DNA of 64,000 nt from NCBI RefSeq assembly GCF_036488675.1, contig NZ_CP133148.1, forward strand, positions 1,922,001-1,986,000, written 5' to 3'. This document shows, one piece after another, positions 51,215 through 60,532 of this stretch (position 1 is the first letter of the stretch; each line of letters begins with the position of its first letter). This stretch comes from Sinorhizobium chiapasense (GTDB taxonomy: Bacteria > Pseudomonadota > Alphaproteobacteria > Rhizobiales > Rhizobiaceae). The notes under the pieces were generated by a model, which was not told where the DNA came from, did no database searches, and saw only the letters and a program-made list of their open reading frames with translations. The translations under genes and the position numbers were made by a program.

Positions 51215-53797
51215 TCATCCCCTGCGGGAACCGCGCTTGGCGATGCTGCGCGGCGCAGTTTCCGGCGCCTCTTCCGGTTCGGCAGAAGGCTCGGGCTCTG
51301 CCGCGAGCGAGGGCTCGGCCTCGGCCGGCGCCTCGTCCTCCGGCGTCGTATCCTCGATCTTCAGCGGGAACGGCGCGCCGATGCCTTCGTCGCGGAAGCG
51401 CTCGTAGATCGTGACGCGGATATCGTTGCGCACGTTGCCCGCCGTCAGCACGTCGGCAACATAGATGCGCAGTTCGAAGGTCATGCGCTCGTCCCCAAAG
51501 GCCGTGAAACCGACCGTCGGCGCCGGGTTCTTCAGCACCATCGGATGGGCGGCGGCGATCTCCTGCAGGAGATCGATGACCCGGCGCGGATCGCTGGCAT
51601 AGGTGACGGTGACGGTGATCTCCGACCGGCCGAGCTTGTTGCGGTGCGTCCAGTTGCCGACCGAGGCGTTGATGAGCAGCGAATTCGGCATCATGATCGA
51701 CTGGTGCTGGAAGGTCTCGATCTCGGTCGCGCGCACCGAGATGCGTCGGACAAAACCTTCGGTCGTGCCGCTGACGATCCAGTCGCCCACCTTGAAAGGC
51801 CGCTCGACGAGCAGGATCAGGCCTGAGACGAAGTTCGAGACAATGTTCTGCAGGCCAAAACCGACGCCGAGGGAGAGAGCACCGGCGACGAGCGCGAGGC
51901 TCGAGAGGTCGATGCCCGCTGCCGAAAGGCCGATGAGGCCGGCAAGCCCGACGCCGACATAGCCGATGCCGGTGCGGATCGAGTTGCGCACGCCCGCGTC
52001 GACGCGGCTGCGCGCCATGACGTTGCCGTCGATCCAGCGCTGCACCCAGCGCGTGACGACGAAGCCGAGCGCGAAGAACAGGACACCGGCAAGCAGGCCG
52101 ACCAGCGAGATGGTGATCGTGCCGATCCTGATCTCGGTCAGCACGCGATAGGCCCAGGACTCGATGTCGGCGGGCTGGAAACCCCACTGCAGGAGGATCA
52201 GCGGAATGAAGAACAGCACGACGAGCGCGTAGATGCCGAGCCCGGCCGCAAGTCCGATCTGGTCGAGCCCCACCTGCTCCAGCTGGAAGCGCCGTTCGAG
52301 ATAGCGCCCCCCCAAGGTTTCCGCGAAGGCGCCCTGCTTGGAGACCGATTTGCCGGTGAGAATGCCGATATACATGGTCACCAGGATCGCGCCGGTGACG
52401 ATGATCTGCGTGGCAATGAAGCGGGCAAGGCCGACGTAGCCGGCAAGCGGGATGGCTATGAGCAGCGCCCCCATGAGAAGAAGCGAAATCCAGATGAGGC
52501 GGGGCCAAGGCCGACCCGGCGCATCGTAGGGTTCGTCCGGCCTCAACATCGGCCGGATCCAGGCCATCGACATCAGGATGAGGCCGATGATGATCGAGGC
52601 CACGAAGCTCTTGGCGACGGTCAGGATGACCGGCGAGCCGAGGGACTCGCTGATGCTTCCGGCGAGGTAATCGAGGACGTTGACCACCGCCATGGCGCAG
52701 ATTGAAATGAACAGCATGCGGGCGCCGCGATCCGAAACGCGCACGAGACGCCAATTCGATTGCTGCGGAGACAGCACCGCCTGAGCGAGGCTGGTGATGA
52801 AGAGCAGCACGACGGCGACCGCCAGCGTGATCGCCAGGATCGGCGCAATATCCGGCCGCAACACATTGAAGCTATTGAGGAAAAAGTAGCTCGACGCTGC
52901 AAAGGCGGTCGCCGACACTGTCGGGATCACCGTGGACCAGAAGGCGACCGAAAGCTGCCTGAAATAGTTCGGCTCCTCCTCGTCGCCATTGTGCCGGAGG
53001 AACGGCGCAAAGAGACGGCGGCTGCCGGCCAGAAAGATCAGCGCCGCACAGAGCGAGAGGAAGATCGCGATGAGAAGCGGCACGCGCTTGTAGTTCCACG
53101 CAAAGGTCAGCCAGCTGCCGACGCTGCGCGACAAAGCCTGGGTCTCGCCGATCGTCGTCTTCACCGCCTCGGCGAGCGTCGCCGCCGAGATTTCCGTGTG
53201 CTTCAGCAGCGTATTGGAGAACAGCGCCCGCCTTGTCGCCGTGATGCCGTTGGCGAGTTTCCTCGCCTCGACCGAGAGGTTCTCCGCGCGCCCCGTCAGC
53301 GCGTTTATCGCGCCGCGTTCGGCGATCAGGCGCTTCCTTTCTTCCGTAACGATTGCCGCTTCCGGCGGCTGCCCTTCGCCGGGCGGCTCGCCGAGCTCGG
53401 TCAGCCGTCCCTTGATTTCTTCGAGCCTCGGCCGCGTCGCAACTGTGGCGGCGAGGATCTGTCCGGAAAGAGCATCGACCTGCACCTTGAGCTCGGCAAG
53501 CAAGGTATCGTCTTCCTTGGCGCCTTCGACGCGCCCGCTGAGCCGCTTGAGCTCGCGGTCGGCTGTGGCGAGTTGATCCTCCGCCTGCTGGAGAGCCGGA
53601 GAGGCAGCCGCTGCGCCGTCATCGGGCAGGTCCTGTTGCGTGGGTTCGGTCTGTTGCGCCGGCTGGGCGGGCTGCACCTGCGGCGCCGGCTGAGCCGGCT
53701 GGGCCTGCTGGGCGCTCGCGGGTCCGTTGCCGGCAAGCGCCATGGCTCCGGTGAGGACGACAAGCGTAACGGCGGTCAACTTTGCAATAAAATTCAA
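51215..53797 (-). CDS. Large MscS-family mechanosensitive channel (DUF3772 type)
   Basis: About 860 residues. An exported N-terminal part has a signal (LTAVTLVVLTGAMALAGNGP) and a periplasmic coiled-coil region of about 200 residues (QQAEDQLATADRELKRLSGR), then roughly ten membrane helices. The MscS pore and beta domain follow (LVAGALSLGVGFGLQNIVSN, VERPFKVGDWIVSGTTEG) with a charged Glu/Ala-rich cytosolic tail. It relieves osmotic pressure. The start is uncertain: TTG 53797 follows GAAGGGTG and fits the signal peptide; a GTG at 53848 also opens the frame. Confidence 0.87.
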   Translation of the reverse strand: MNFIAKLTAVTLVVLTGAMALAGNGPASAQQAQPAQPAPQVQPAQPAQQTEPTQQDLPDDGAAAASPALQQAEDQLATADRELKRLSGRVEGAKEDDTLLAELKVQVDALSGQILAATVATRPRLEEIKGRLTELGEPPGEGQPPEAAIVTEERKRLIAERGAINALTGRAENLSVEARKLANGITATRRALFSNTLLKHTEISAATLAEAVKTTIGETQALSRSVGSWLTFAWNYKRVPLLIAIFLSLCAALIFLAGSRRLFAPFLRHNGDEEEPNYFRQLSVAFWSTVIPTVSATAFAASSYFFLNSFNVLRPDIAPILAITLAVAVVLLFITSLAQAVLSPQQSNWRLVRVSDRGARMLFISICAMAVVNVLDYLAGSISESLGSPVILTVAKSFVASIIIGLILMSMAWIRPMLRPDEPYDAPGRPWPRLIWISLLLMGALLIAIPLAGYVGLARFIATQIIVTGAILVTMYIGILTGKSVSKQGAFAETLGGRYLERRFQLEQVGLDQIGLAAGLGIYALVVLFFIPLILLQWGFQPADIESWAYRVLTEIRIGTITISLVGLLAGVLFFALGFVVTRWVQRWIDGNVMARSRVDAGVRNSIRTGIGYVGVGLAGLIGLSAAGIDLSSLALVAGALSLGVGFGLQNIVSNFVSGLILLVERPFKVGDWIVSGTTEGFVRRISVRATEIETFQHQSIMMPNSLLINASVGNWTHRNKLGRSEITVTVTYASDPRRVIDLLQEIAAAHPMVLKNPAPTVGFTAFGDERMTFELRIYVADVLTAGNVRNDIRVTIYERFRDEGIGAPFPLKIEDTTPEDEAPAEAEPSLAAEPEPSAEPEEAPETAPRSIAKRGSRRG

Positions 53798-54399
53798 TTC
53801 GACACCCTTCGAAGCCCCGGAATGGCGACACGGAATCACGTCGAGCACTAGATCACGATGATTTCGGCTTGAATCAACCGAAAACCGGATAACGTGCCCT
53901 GCCCCCGGCAGTTCCCGCGCACGATCACGCCGCGTGACGCCCGTGAAGATCTGCTCTGCATGCGCAACACGGCAAAAAGATGCGGACCGGAGCGGATCGG
54001 CATGTTTTTTTTGCTGAATTGACGCGCAGGTCCGGCAAACCCTCCGCTACTACAGCCACGCGCGTCTCACCGGACGCGCAAAGGTCGCTGTAGCACCTTG
54101 AATTGCTGCATGTCTTTGTCCTTAAATCGAGGTCGATTTAAGGAGACATGCAGTAGACGCCCTGGAGGGTCGCAACGACATTGGTTTGCACTCCGGCCGG
54201 CAACCGACAACCATCACTGTTCCACCCTAGCTTGGCCACTCAGCGAGCCGGACGGGCACAACCCCGGCGCAGCAGCCCCCTTTTCCTCCCGTAGCGTGAA
54301 GCCGCCCTTTCTTTTTGACCACCCGCAATAACGCTATGAAATCCAAGTCCAATGCGTATGATGGGGCGTTGGCGTGTTCTGTGTTTCGGGGGAAATGAG
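53798..54399. other. 602-base intergenic region with a RIME1 copy
   Basis: No gene is seen. A complete RIME1-like element occupies 54050-54156. The region before it has a T-run (TGTTTTTTTTGC near 54003). Promoters for the divergent MscS and YiaW-like genes are expected here, but no box is clear. Confidence 0.5.
54050..54156 (-). repeat. RIME1-like intergenic mosaic element
   Basis: Reversed complete copy: CTACAGCCACGCGCGTC, AGGTCGCTGTAGCACCTTGA, then CCTTAAATCGAGGTCGATTT and AAGGAGACATGCAGTAG. Confidence 0.9.
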
Positions 54400-54897
54400 A
54401 TGGCAGAAACGTTGCATCCGGCGGCAGTGGATCATCTGCCTGTCTTCATCACCGCGCCGGGACAGACGGACGTCCTGTTCAATGTAATGGTCGTCTTCGT
54501 GCTGCTCATGGTCTTCCTGGTCGGCATCTTCTACCTTCGCCTGCACGCGCTGCCCGAACACATGGCGCACGGCGCCAGCAAGGCGCAGCTGCAGATCATC
54601 GGCGTGCTGGCGCTGATCGCGCTCTTCACCCACAATCATCTGTTCTGGATCGCCGCGCTGCTGCTTGCCATGATCGAGTTTCCGGACTTTGCCTCCCCGG
54701 TCAAGTCGATGGCGCGCTCGCTCGCCAGGATTGCCCGCCGCGATGAAAGGGAGGCGCGCGAGCGGCAAGAGAACGGAGCAGCCCCCTCGGAGCCTCCGCC
54801 GAAAACGCCGCCTCCAGAAGCCCCAAGAGCGGAAGGGTCGCAATGGGTGCCGCTCGAAGTCGCCCAGGGCGATGACAAGATCGAGCGCAGGAGGTGA
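54400..54897 (+). CDS. Small inner-membrane protein, YiaW/DUF3302-like
   Basis: A 165-residue protein with a first membrane helix (VLFNVMVVFVLLMVFLVGIF), an amphipathic loop with LPEHMAHGASKAQLQIIGVL, a second hydrophobic stretch (ALFTHNHLFWIAALLLAMIE) and a Pro/Glu-rich tail. The layout resembles E. coli YiaW (DUF3302), which is likewise next to a HlyD-type gene (yiaV). The likeness is by layout and short motif, so moderate. GGGGGAAATGAG precedes ATG 54400. It is the first gene of a four-gene run. Confidence 0.6.
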   Translation: MAETLHPAAVDHLPVFITAPGQTDVLFNVMVVFVLLMVFLVGIFYLRLHALPEHMAHGASKAQLQIIGVLALIALFTHNHLFWIAALLLAMIEFPDFASPVKSMARSLARIARRDEREARERQENGAAPSEPPPKTPPPEAPRAEGSQWVPLEVAQGDDKIERRR

Positions 54898-54900
54898 GCC

Positions 54901-56130
54901 ATGCTGGAATTCCTGATCTGCTCGATGCTCACCATCTTTCCCGACTTTCTCTTCCGCCGCTATGTGCAGGGCAAGCGCATCGGCCGCGAGATCAATCTCT
55001 ATTCGATGTGGTTCGAGCTGCGCTACGGCATCACCGCCTGCGTCATCCTCACCGTGTCGCTGATCACGATGATCTTCTACTTCCACCCCTCGACAACAAA
55101 TGTCACCGCCGTGTTCCGCACCGTCACGATCCTGCCTGAGTCGAACGGGCGCGTCGCGGAGGTCTTCGTCGGCACCAACGAGAAGGTCGCGGCCGGTGCG
55201 CCGCTCTTCCGTCTCGACAATACCGAGCAGCAGGCGGCGCTTGAAACCGCACGCCGGCGCGTCGTGGAAATCGAAGCCGAGACAACGGTGGCAGAGAGCG
55301 AGCTCGCCTCAGCCGACGGCCTGATCGCACAAGCCGAAGGCGCCTATCTCCAGGCTCAGAACGAACTGCAGACCCAGGTCGAATTGAACGAGCGCAATCC
55401 CAACATTGTCGCAAGGCGGGAAATCGAGCGACTGCAGGTCGCCGCCGACGGCCGCAAGGGCGCGCTCGCCGCCGCCGTTTCCAACAAGCAAACGCTGCAG
55501 ACGAAGATCTCCTCGCTGCTGCCGGCGCAGAAGGCAAGCGCCGAGGCAGCGCTCGCCCAGGCACAGGTGGATCTGGACAAGACGACCGTGCGCGCCGGCG
55601 TGGCCGGGACCGTGCAGCAATTCTCGCTTCGACCCGGCGACGTCGTCAATCCGATGATCCGCTCGGCCGGCATCCTCGTGCCGGAAGAACGGCGCATCGG
55701 CCTGATCGCCGGCTTCGGCCAGATCGAGGCGCAGGTGATGAAGGCCGGAATGATCGCCGAGGCGACCTGTATCGGCAAACCCTTCGCCATCATTCCGATG
55801 GTGGTCACCGAGGTCCAGGACGTCATCGCCGCTGGCCAGTATCGGCCGACGGACCTGCTCGTCGACGTCCAGCAACTGGCACGTCCCGGCACGCTGACGA
55901 CCTATCTGGAGCCGCTCTTCCAGGGCCAGGCGTTCGACATCCCGCCCGGCAGCAGCTGCATTGCCAACGCCTATACCAGCAACCACGACGCGCTGCATGA
56001 GCCCGGCATCAGCACGTGGCGCTGGGCGTACCTGCATGTCATCGACACGGTCGGTCTGGTGCATGCGGCGATCCTCCGGCTGCAGGCGCTGCTCTTGCCC
56101 GTCCAGACCCTGGTGCTCACGGGCCATTGA
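54901..56130 (+). CDS. HlyD/EmrA-type membrane fusion protein (YiaV-like)
   Basis: A 409-residue periplasmic adaptor anchored by an N-terminal helix (TACVILTVSLITMIFYFHPS). Lipoyl halves are seen at RVAEVFVGTNEKVAAGAPLF and TTVRAGVAGTVQQFSLRPGD with an alpha-helical hairpin (about residues 112-220) between them. The start follows the upstream stop by three bases, with AGGAGG overlapping it, so they are coupled. No ABC or RND pump lies nearby. A SulP transporter comes next, so this adaptor may work with it or with a distant exporter. Confidence 0.88.
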   Translation: MLEFLICSMLTIFPDFLFRRYVQGKRIGREINLYSMWFELRYGITACVILTVSLITMIFYFHPSTTNVTAVFRTVTILPESNGRVAEVFVGTNEKVAAGAPLFRLDNTEQQAALETARRRVVEIEAETTVAESELASADGLIAQAEGAYLQAQNELQTQVELNERNPNIVARREIERLQVAADGRKGALAAAVSNKQTLQTKISSLLPAQKASAEAALAQAQVDLDKTTVRAGVAGTVQQFSLRPGDVVNPMIRSAGILVPEERRIGLIAGFGQIEAQVMKAGMIAEATCIGKPFAIIPMVVTEVQDVIAAGQYRPTDLLVDVQQLARPGTLTTYLEPLFQGQAFDIPPGSSCIANAYTSNHDALHEPGISTWRWAYLHVIDTVGLVHAAILRLQALLLPVQTLVLTGH

Positions 56131-56146
56131 TCCGGAGGTGACGGGG

Positions 56147-57847
56147 ATGCAACTCACCCTCCCTCGCCTGCCACTGATTGCCAATCTTGCCGGCTACCAG
56201 GCGAGCTGGCTGCGCAACGACGTTTCCGCCGGGCTCGCCATCGCCGCAGTCGGCCTTCCGAGCGCCATCGCCTATCCGGCCATCGCCGGCTTGCCGCCGG
56301 AGACCGGCCTCTACGCCAGCATCCTGCCGCTCATCGCCTATGCGCTCTTCGGCCCGTCGCGGCGCCTGATCGTCGGGCCGGACGCCGCGACCATGACGGT
56401 TCTGGCCGCGGTGCTGACCACGGTCTATGCGGTGCCCGGCGTCAGCGCGGATCGGGTCACGGTGGCCGCGTTGCTGGCGCTCGCCGTTGGCGCGCTGTGC
56501 CTGATCGCCCGGGCGGTGCGGCTCGGCGTGCTCGCGACTTTTCTGTCACGCCCGATCCTGATCGGTTTTTTCGCCGGCATCTCGCTTTCGATCCTGATCG
56601 GCCAGATCGACCGGGTCACCGGCATCGACATCGAGGGTGACGGCCTGATCGCGCCCGTCCTCGAACTTGTCAGCAAGGCCGGATCGATCCATTGGCCGTC
56701 GCTGCTGCTTGCCGCCGTGTCCTTCGCACTCCTGCAGGCGGCGCGCGTCATGCAATCGCGCATTCCCGGGCCGGTGCTGGTCGTCGCGCTCGCCGTGTTG
56801 CTATCGGCCCTGTTCGATTTCGAAGGGCACGGCATCAAGGTGGTCGGCGATATCCCGCGCGGCCTGCCATCGCTGACGCTGCCGCCGGTGTCTGGCCTCC
56901 CCTTCCAGTCGCTCCTGCTTGGCGCCGGCGCCATCTTTCTGGTGAGCTTCGGCTCCGGCATCATCGCCGCCCGCAGCTTCGGGGCCAAGGGCGGTTACCT
57001 GGTCGACCCGAACCGCGAACTCGAAGGCTTCGGTGCGGCGAACATCGCCGCCGGGCTCTTCGGGACCTTTCCCGTCACGGCTTCGGACTCGCGCACAGCG
57101 GTGAACTTCAGCGTCGGGGGCCGGTCGCAGATCGCGAGTATCGTGGCGGCCGCGGCGCTGATGGCGGTTCTCCTGTACCTCGGCGATGTCCTGCGCATCC
57201 TGCCGATCCCCACGCTCGGCGCGGTGCTGGTGGCAACCGCGCTCAGCCTGATCGATATTTCCGCCCTGAGGGAGATCTGGCGTATCAGCCGCGTCGAATT
57301 CGTCTTCGCGCTGATCGCGATGTCCGGACCGATCAGCTTCGGCGTTCTGGAAGGCGTGGCCACGGCAATCGCCGCGACGCTGGTCTACGTATTGCACAAG
57401 ACGATGTTTCCGCGCGACGCCCTGCTCGGCAGGCTTGCCGGCCATGACGGCTTTTACAAGCTCCACCGCAACCCGGCGGCACGGCCGGTGCCCGGCTTTG
57501 CCGTCTTCATGGTCCAGGGCAGCCTGCTGTTCTTCAACACCGATTACGTCCAGACGCGCCTGCGCGCCGTCATTGATGAGCTGCCCGCGGACACTCGCTG
57601 GTTCGTGATGGATGCGAGCGCGATCGCCCAGATCGACAGTTCCGCAGCCGCCATGCTCGACGAGGTTCATGACGATCTCGGCAGGCGCGGCATCGCGCTT
57701 GCGATCGCCGAGTTGCATTTCGGAGCGCGCGAGATCCTCGAACGGGCCGGCGTGATCGCGAAAATCGGCCCCACGATGATCTTCGAGGATCTCGACGACG
57801 CGCTGGACGCCTTCGAGAAAAGCGGTGCGGAAAGAGCCGCGCAGTAG
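56147..57847 (+). CDS. SulP-family anion transporter with STAS domain
   Basis: A 566-residue protein: about 12 membrane helices (AGLAIAAVGLPSAIAYPAIA at the start, then VGPDAATMTVLAAVLTTV, and ASDSRTAVNFSVGGRSQIAS) and a cytosolic STAS domain (from about 445; MDASAIAQIDSSAAAMLDEV). SulP proteins move sulfate, bicarbonate or related anions by symport. GGAGGTGACGGGG precedes ATG 56147, 17 bases after the HlyD gene. The anion is not deducible. Confidence 0.92.
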   Translation: MQLTLPRLPLIANLAGYQASWLRNDVSAGLAIAAVGLPSAIAYPAIAGLPPETGLYASILPLIAYALFGPSRRLIVGPDAATMTVLAAVLTTVYAVPGVSADRVTVAALLALAVGALCLIARAVRLGVLATFLSRPILIGFFAGISLSILIGQIDRVTGIDIEGDGLIAPVLELVSKAGSIHWPSLLLAAVSFALLQAARVMQSRIPGPVLVVALAVLLSALFDFEGHGIKVVGDIPRGLPSLTLPPVSGLPFQSLLLGAGAIFLVSFGSGIIAARSFGAKGGYLVDPNRELEGFGAANIAAGLFGTFPVTASDSRTAVNFSVGGRSQIASIVAAAALMAVLLYLGDVLRILPIPTLGAVLVATALSLIDISALREIWRISRVEFVFALIAMSGPISFGVLEGVATAIAATLVYVLHKTMFPRDALLGRLAGHDGFYKLHRNPAARPVPGFAVFMVQGSLLFFNTDYVQTRLRAVIDELPADTRWFVMDASAIAQIDSSAAAMLDEVHDDLGRRGIALAIAELHFGAREILERAGVIAKIGPTMIFEDLDDALDAFEKSGAERAAQ

Positions 57848-57917
57848 AGCCATCCTCCGCTGCGCCGACATCGCAACTTTTGAAAACAAGCAGGCAACGG
57901 CCAGATGGGAGAGCAGC

Positions 57918-58784
57918 ATGGTCAAGAACGGCAAGAACGGCAAAAAGGACAAGAATAAAAATAAGGACAAGGAAAAGAACAGGGAAGTCGCCCAGTTGCA
58001 TGAGCCGGCGACGAAGTCGAGCGGCGACTATGCGAAGGAACTCGCCCGGCTCCACGTCGAACTCGCCCATCTCCAGGCCTGGGTGAAGAAGACCGGAGCC
58101 CGCGTCGTCATCGTGTTCGAGGGCCGTGACGCAGCCGGCAAGGGCGGCGTGATCAAGCGGCTCACCGAGCGCGTCAGCCCGCGCGTCTTCCGCGTCGTCG
58201 CCCTGCCCGCTCCGACCGACCGGGAGAAGACGCAGATCTACATGCAGCGCTATATCCAGCACCTGCCGGCGGCAGGCGAGGTCGTGATCTTCGACCGCTC
58301 CTGGTACAACCGCCCGGGCGTCGAGCGCGTCATGGGCTTCTGCACCGAGGAGAAGGCGCGGCGCTTCCTCGAACTTGCACCGCGGTTCGAGGCGGCAATG
58401 ATCGAAAGCGGCATCGTGCTGCTCAAATTTTTCCTCGATGTCAGCGAAGAGGAACAGGAACGGCGCTTCCGCCAGCGCGTCGACGACCCGACCCGCCAGT
58501 GGAAATTAAGCCCGATGGACGTCGAATCCTATCGCCGGTGGTGGGATTACACCCGCGCCTATGACGAGATGATCCGCATGACCGATACCGACTTTGCCCC
58601 CTGGTGGATCGTGCCCTCCAACGACAAGAAACGCGCGCGCATCAACTGCATCTCGCACATCCTGGCCTCGATCCCCTATGAGCGGGTGAAGTTCCCGGAA
58701 CCCGAATTCGGCAAGCGGCAGAAGCGCCCGAACGACTACGTCGACGACACTCACATCCGCCGGACCGTACCGGACGTTTTCTGA
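57918..58784 (+). CDS. Polyphosphate kinase 2 (PPK2 family), second copy
   Basis: A 288-residue kinase. A lysine-rich N-terminus (GKNGKKDKNKNKDKEKN) precedes the PPK2 core with FEGRDAAGKGGVIKRL, PAPTDREKTQIYMQRYIQHL and VIFDRSWYNRPGVERVMGFC. The lysine tail could bind polyphosphate. GGGAGAGCAGC precedes ATG 57918, 70 bases after SulP, so it may belong to that operon. It shares roughly the same core as the copy at 49205 and may prefer the reverse direction or another nucleotide. Confidence 0.92.
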   Translation: MVKNGKNGKKDKNKNKDKEKNREVAQLHEPATKSSGDYAKELARLHVELAHLQAWVKKTGARVVIVFEGRDAAGKGGVIKRLTERVSPRVFRVVALPAPTDREKTQIYMQRYIQHLPAAGEVVIFDRSWYNRPGVERVMGFCTEEKARRFLELAPRFEAAMIESGIVLLKFFLDVSEEEQERRFRQRVDDPTRQWKLSPMDVESYRRWWDYTRAYDEMIRMTDTDFAPWWIVPSNDKKRARINCISHILASIPYERVKFPEPEFGKRQKRPNDYVDDTHIRRTVPDVF

Positions 58785-58790
58785 AAGGAA

Positions 58791-58860
58791 GCGCCTGCTC
58801 GCCGCATCTGCGTGCAGGCGCGCCGCCTGATAAGACGCGCGGCGCAGTAAGCGCCGCGCG
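58791..58860 (+). terminator. Hairpin and RIME1-arm fragment after PPK2
   Basis: GCGCCTGC (58791) pairs with GCAGGCGC (58814) and is followed by a RIME1-like arm (CTGATAAGACGCGCGGCGCA). Termination is inferred. Confidence 0.45.
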
Positions 58861-58874
58861 TGAACAGGCCGCGC

Positions 58875-59345
58875 TCAGGCCTTGTCGGGCGACCAGTCGA
58901 GGAAGAAGCCGACATCGCCCGGCATGCCGCCGGGGAAATTGATGATCATCGCCTTCAGCTTGTAGCCCTGCGGCTTGCCGAAGGTCTGATAACGTTCATA
59001 GAACTCCTTGGCCTTGCCCTGCAATGTTTGCGGCCAGTCGCGATCGGAGCTGTTGATCGCCCGGCCGCTGTCTGTGCAGAGCGAGGACGGGAAGCTGTAG
59101 ACCATGGCTTCGAATTTGCCGTCCTTGACGGCATTGGCAACGAGGCGGCGGACAACCGCGATTTCCTGCTCGGTGACATGTTTTTCAAGGAAATCGGCGG
59201 CGAAATCGGCAAGCTTCTGCTCTTGCAGCGAGCGGAGCTTTCGCTCCTTCTCCATTTCCGCCATTTCCCGCTCCAGCATTTGCATGCGAAGCTGCTCGGC
59301 ACTCATCGGCGCTCCGTTCGAAGCGGCATCTTTGTTTTCCGGCAT
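58875..59345 (-). CDS. Hypothetical protein with N-terminal coiled coil
   Basis: A 156-residue protein. Residues 15-50 are a charged helix (MLEREMAEMEKERKLRSLQE). The rest is mixed, with GKFEAMVYSFPSSLCTDSGR, WPQTLQGKAKEFYERYQTFG and a final MPGDVGFFLDWSPDKA. GAGGATCAACAGG precedes ATG 59345. No family is recognised; it could be a small regulator or metabolic protein. Confidence 0.65.
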   Translation of the reverse strand: MPENKDAASNGAPMSAEQLRMQMLEREMAEMEKERKLRSLQEQKLADFAADFLEKHVTEQEIAVVRRLVANAVKDGKFEAMVYSFPSSLCTDSGRAINSSDRDWPQTLQGKAKEFYERYQTFGKPQGYKLKAMIINFPGGMPGDVGFFLDWSPDKA

Positions 59346-59676
59346 CCTGTTGATCCTCCTCAAGTCTATGGTGAACACTGTCGGGAGTGAATTGCGGAAC
59401 ATCGGGTTACGTCGAATATGCTTTCCAGATCCCTCGAAGTATATCCCTTATTAGGCAAGAGATAATTCGCTTATCTTCGGTGAGAAACCAGCAAAAAGAT
59501 TGATTATTAAAAAACAATTCTGTCAATCGATAAGCTATTACGATCGCGCCCGGCCTGCATCACCTCGGAGATCGTGAAGGCTTTTGCCGACAACGCCTGT
59601 GCGTTTTCTCTCGTCTTGTTAAGGCCACAAAGGTCATAGAAAGAATTTGAACGAATACTACCGCCACGCAGGCATC
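59346..59676. other. 331-base intergenic region, AT-rich
   Basis: No gene is seen. Its middle (about 59430-59540) is strongly AT-rich (for example GATTGATTATTAAAAAACAA), unlike the window, and may hold promoters for the flanking divergent units. Confidence 0.45.
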
Positions 59677-59889
59677 ATGACAAGTATAGCGTCGACATTG
59701 ATTTCGCTTGAGAAAGCGCCGACGGAACGGCTGCTCGCCCTTGTGAAGCCGATCGAGGAAACGGTCGAGGGCAAGAACAACCAGCTTCGAACCGTTGTGG
59801 AAACGCTCCGGTCGCGACGCGTCAGCTGGGCCCAGATCGGCTAGGCGCTGGGCATATCGCGGCAAGCGGCCTGGGAGCGGTTTTCCTGA
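59677..59889 (+). pseudogene. Small HTH-type gene with in-frame stop
   Basis: ATG 59677 opens a frame that ends at TAG 59842 right after VSWAQIG. Reading through gives ALGISRQAAWERFS before TGA at 59887. VSWAQIG-ALGISRQAAWERF is the conserved recognition helix of a small HTH family, so the TAG cuts it in two. The normal product would be about 70 residues. The stop could be a nonsense mutation or a sequencing error. Confidence 0.6.
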
Positions 59890-59891
59890 AT

Positions 59892-59950
59892 CACTGCAAT
59901 TCAAAGCGACGGCATCCTTGGCGCGTCTGATCAGACGCGCGGCGCTGTAG
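59892..59950 (+). repeat. RIME1-like partial element
   Basis: Only the second half is present: CACTGCAATTCAAAGCGACG then GCGCGTCTGATCAGACGCGC and GGCGCTGTAG. Confidence 0.8.
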
Positions 59951-60015
59951 TGCACTCCGCTTGCAGTTCCACCGCTTCAACGAAACGGTAACGCTCCAAC
60001 GCCTCGCCCGTCCGG

Positions 60016-60480
60016 CTATGCCGGGCTTCCAGCCTGTTTGCGATATTCCTCCAACAGGCCCTCGTAAGCCTCCAGGGGCGGCAGCGCCTCGTAGCTGTGG
60101 TTGGCGGGCGTCGTCGCCCAGGGCAGTTTCTCGCTCGTCCAGGTTTCGATGAACGGCGCGAACCAGCCCGGATCGTCGAGCATCGTCGCGCGAACGTTGA
60201 CGAACCAGTCCATGCCCTCCGGCCGCGTGAACATCCAGCTCATGCAGTGCGGGCAGAAATAGTGCCGGGTCGCGCCGTGCAGGCCGCCGATCACCGGCTC
60301 GCCCTTCGTCACGGCAAAGCCTTCGCTCGGGATCGCGACGCTCAGCGAGAAGGCGCTGGCGGTCATCCGCTGGCAGCCCGCGCAATGGCAGGCCATGGTG
60401 AGCAGCGGCGGCGCACTGACCTCGAACCGCACCCCGCCGCAGCGGCATCCCCCTTCCCAGGGCAAGCTGTTCTTGTACAT
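60016..60480 (-). CDS. GFA/CENP-V family zinc protein
   Basis: A 154-residue protein with the GFA zinc pattern: [26 protein letters not shown] and CPHCMSWMF. This is the second GFA gene in the window and differs clearly from that at 29677. CGGAGGAAACC precedes the start. Catalytic role unproven. Confidence 0.87.
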   Translation of the reverse strand: MYKNSLPWEGGCRCGGVRFEVSAPPLLTMACHCAGCQRMTASAFSLSVAIPSEGFAVTKGEPVIGGLHGATRHYFCPHCMSWMFTRPEGMDWFVNVRATMLDDPGWFAPFIETWTSEKLPWATTPANHSYEALPPLEAYEGLLEEYRKQAGSPA

Positions 60481-60532
60481 GGTTTCCTCCGTTAATGTCG
60501 TTCGGCAGCGTGCGCCCTGGCCTCAGCACCCC

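Noticed and set aside
56801..57970. Open frame of 389 codons opposite the SulP gene
   Set aside because: Antisense shadow rich in Arg/Asp/Gln; SulP and STAS motifs lie on the plus strand.
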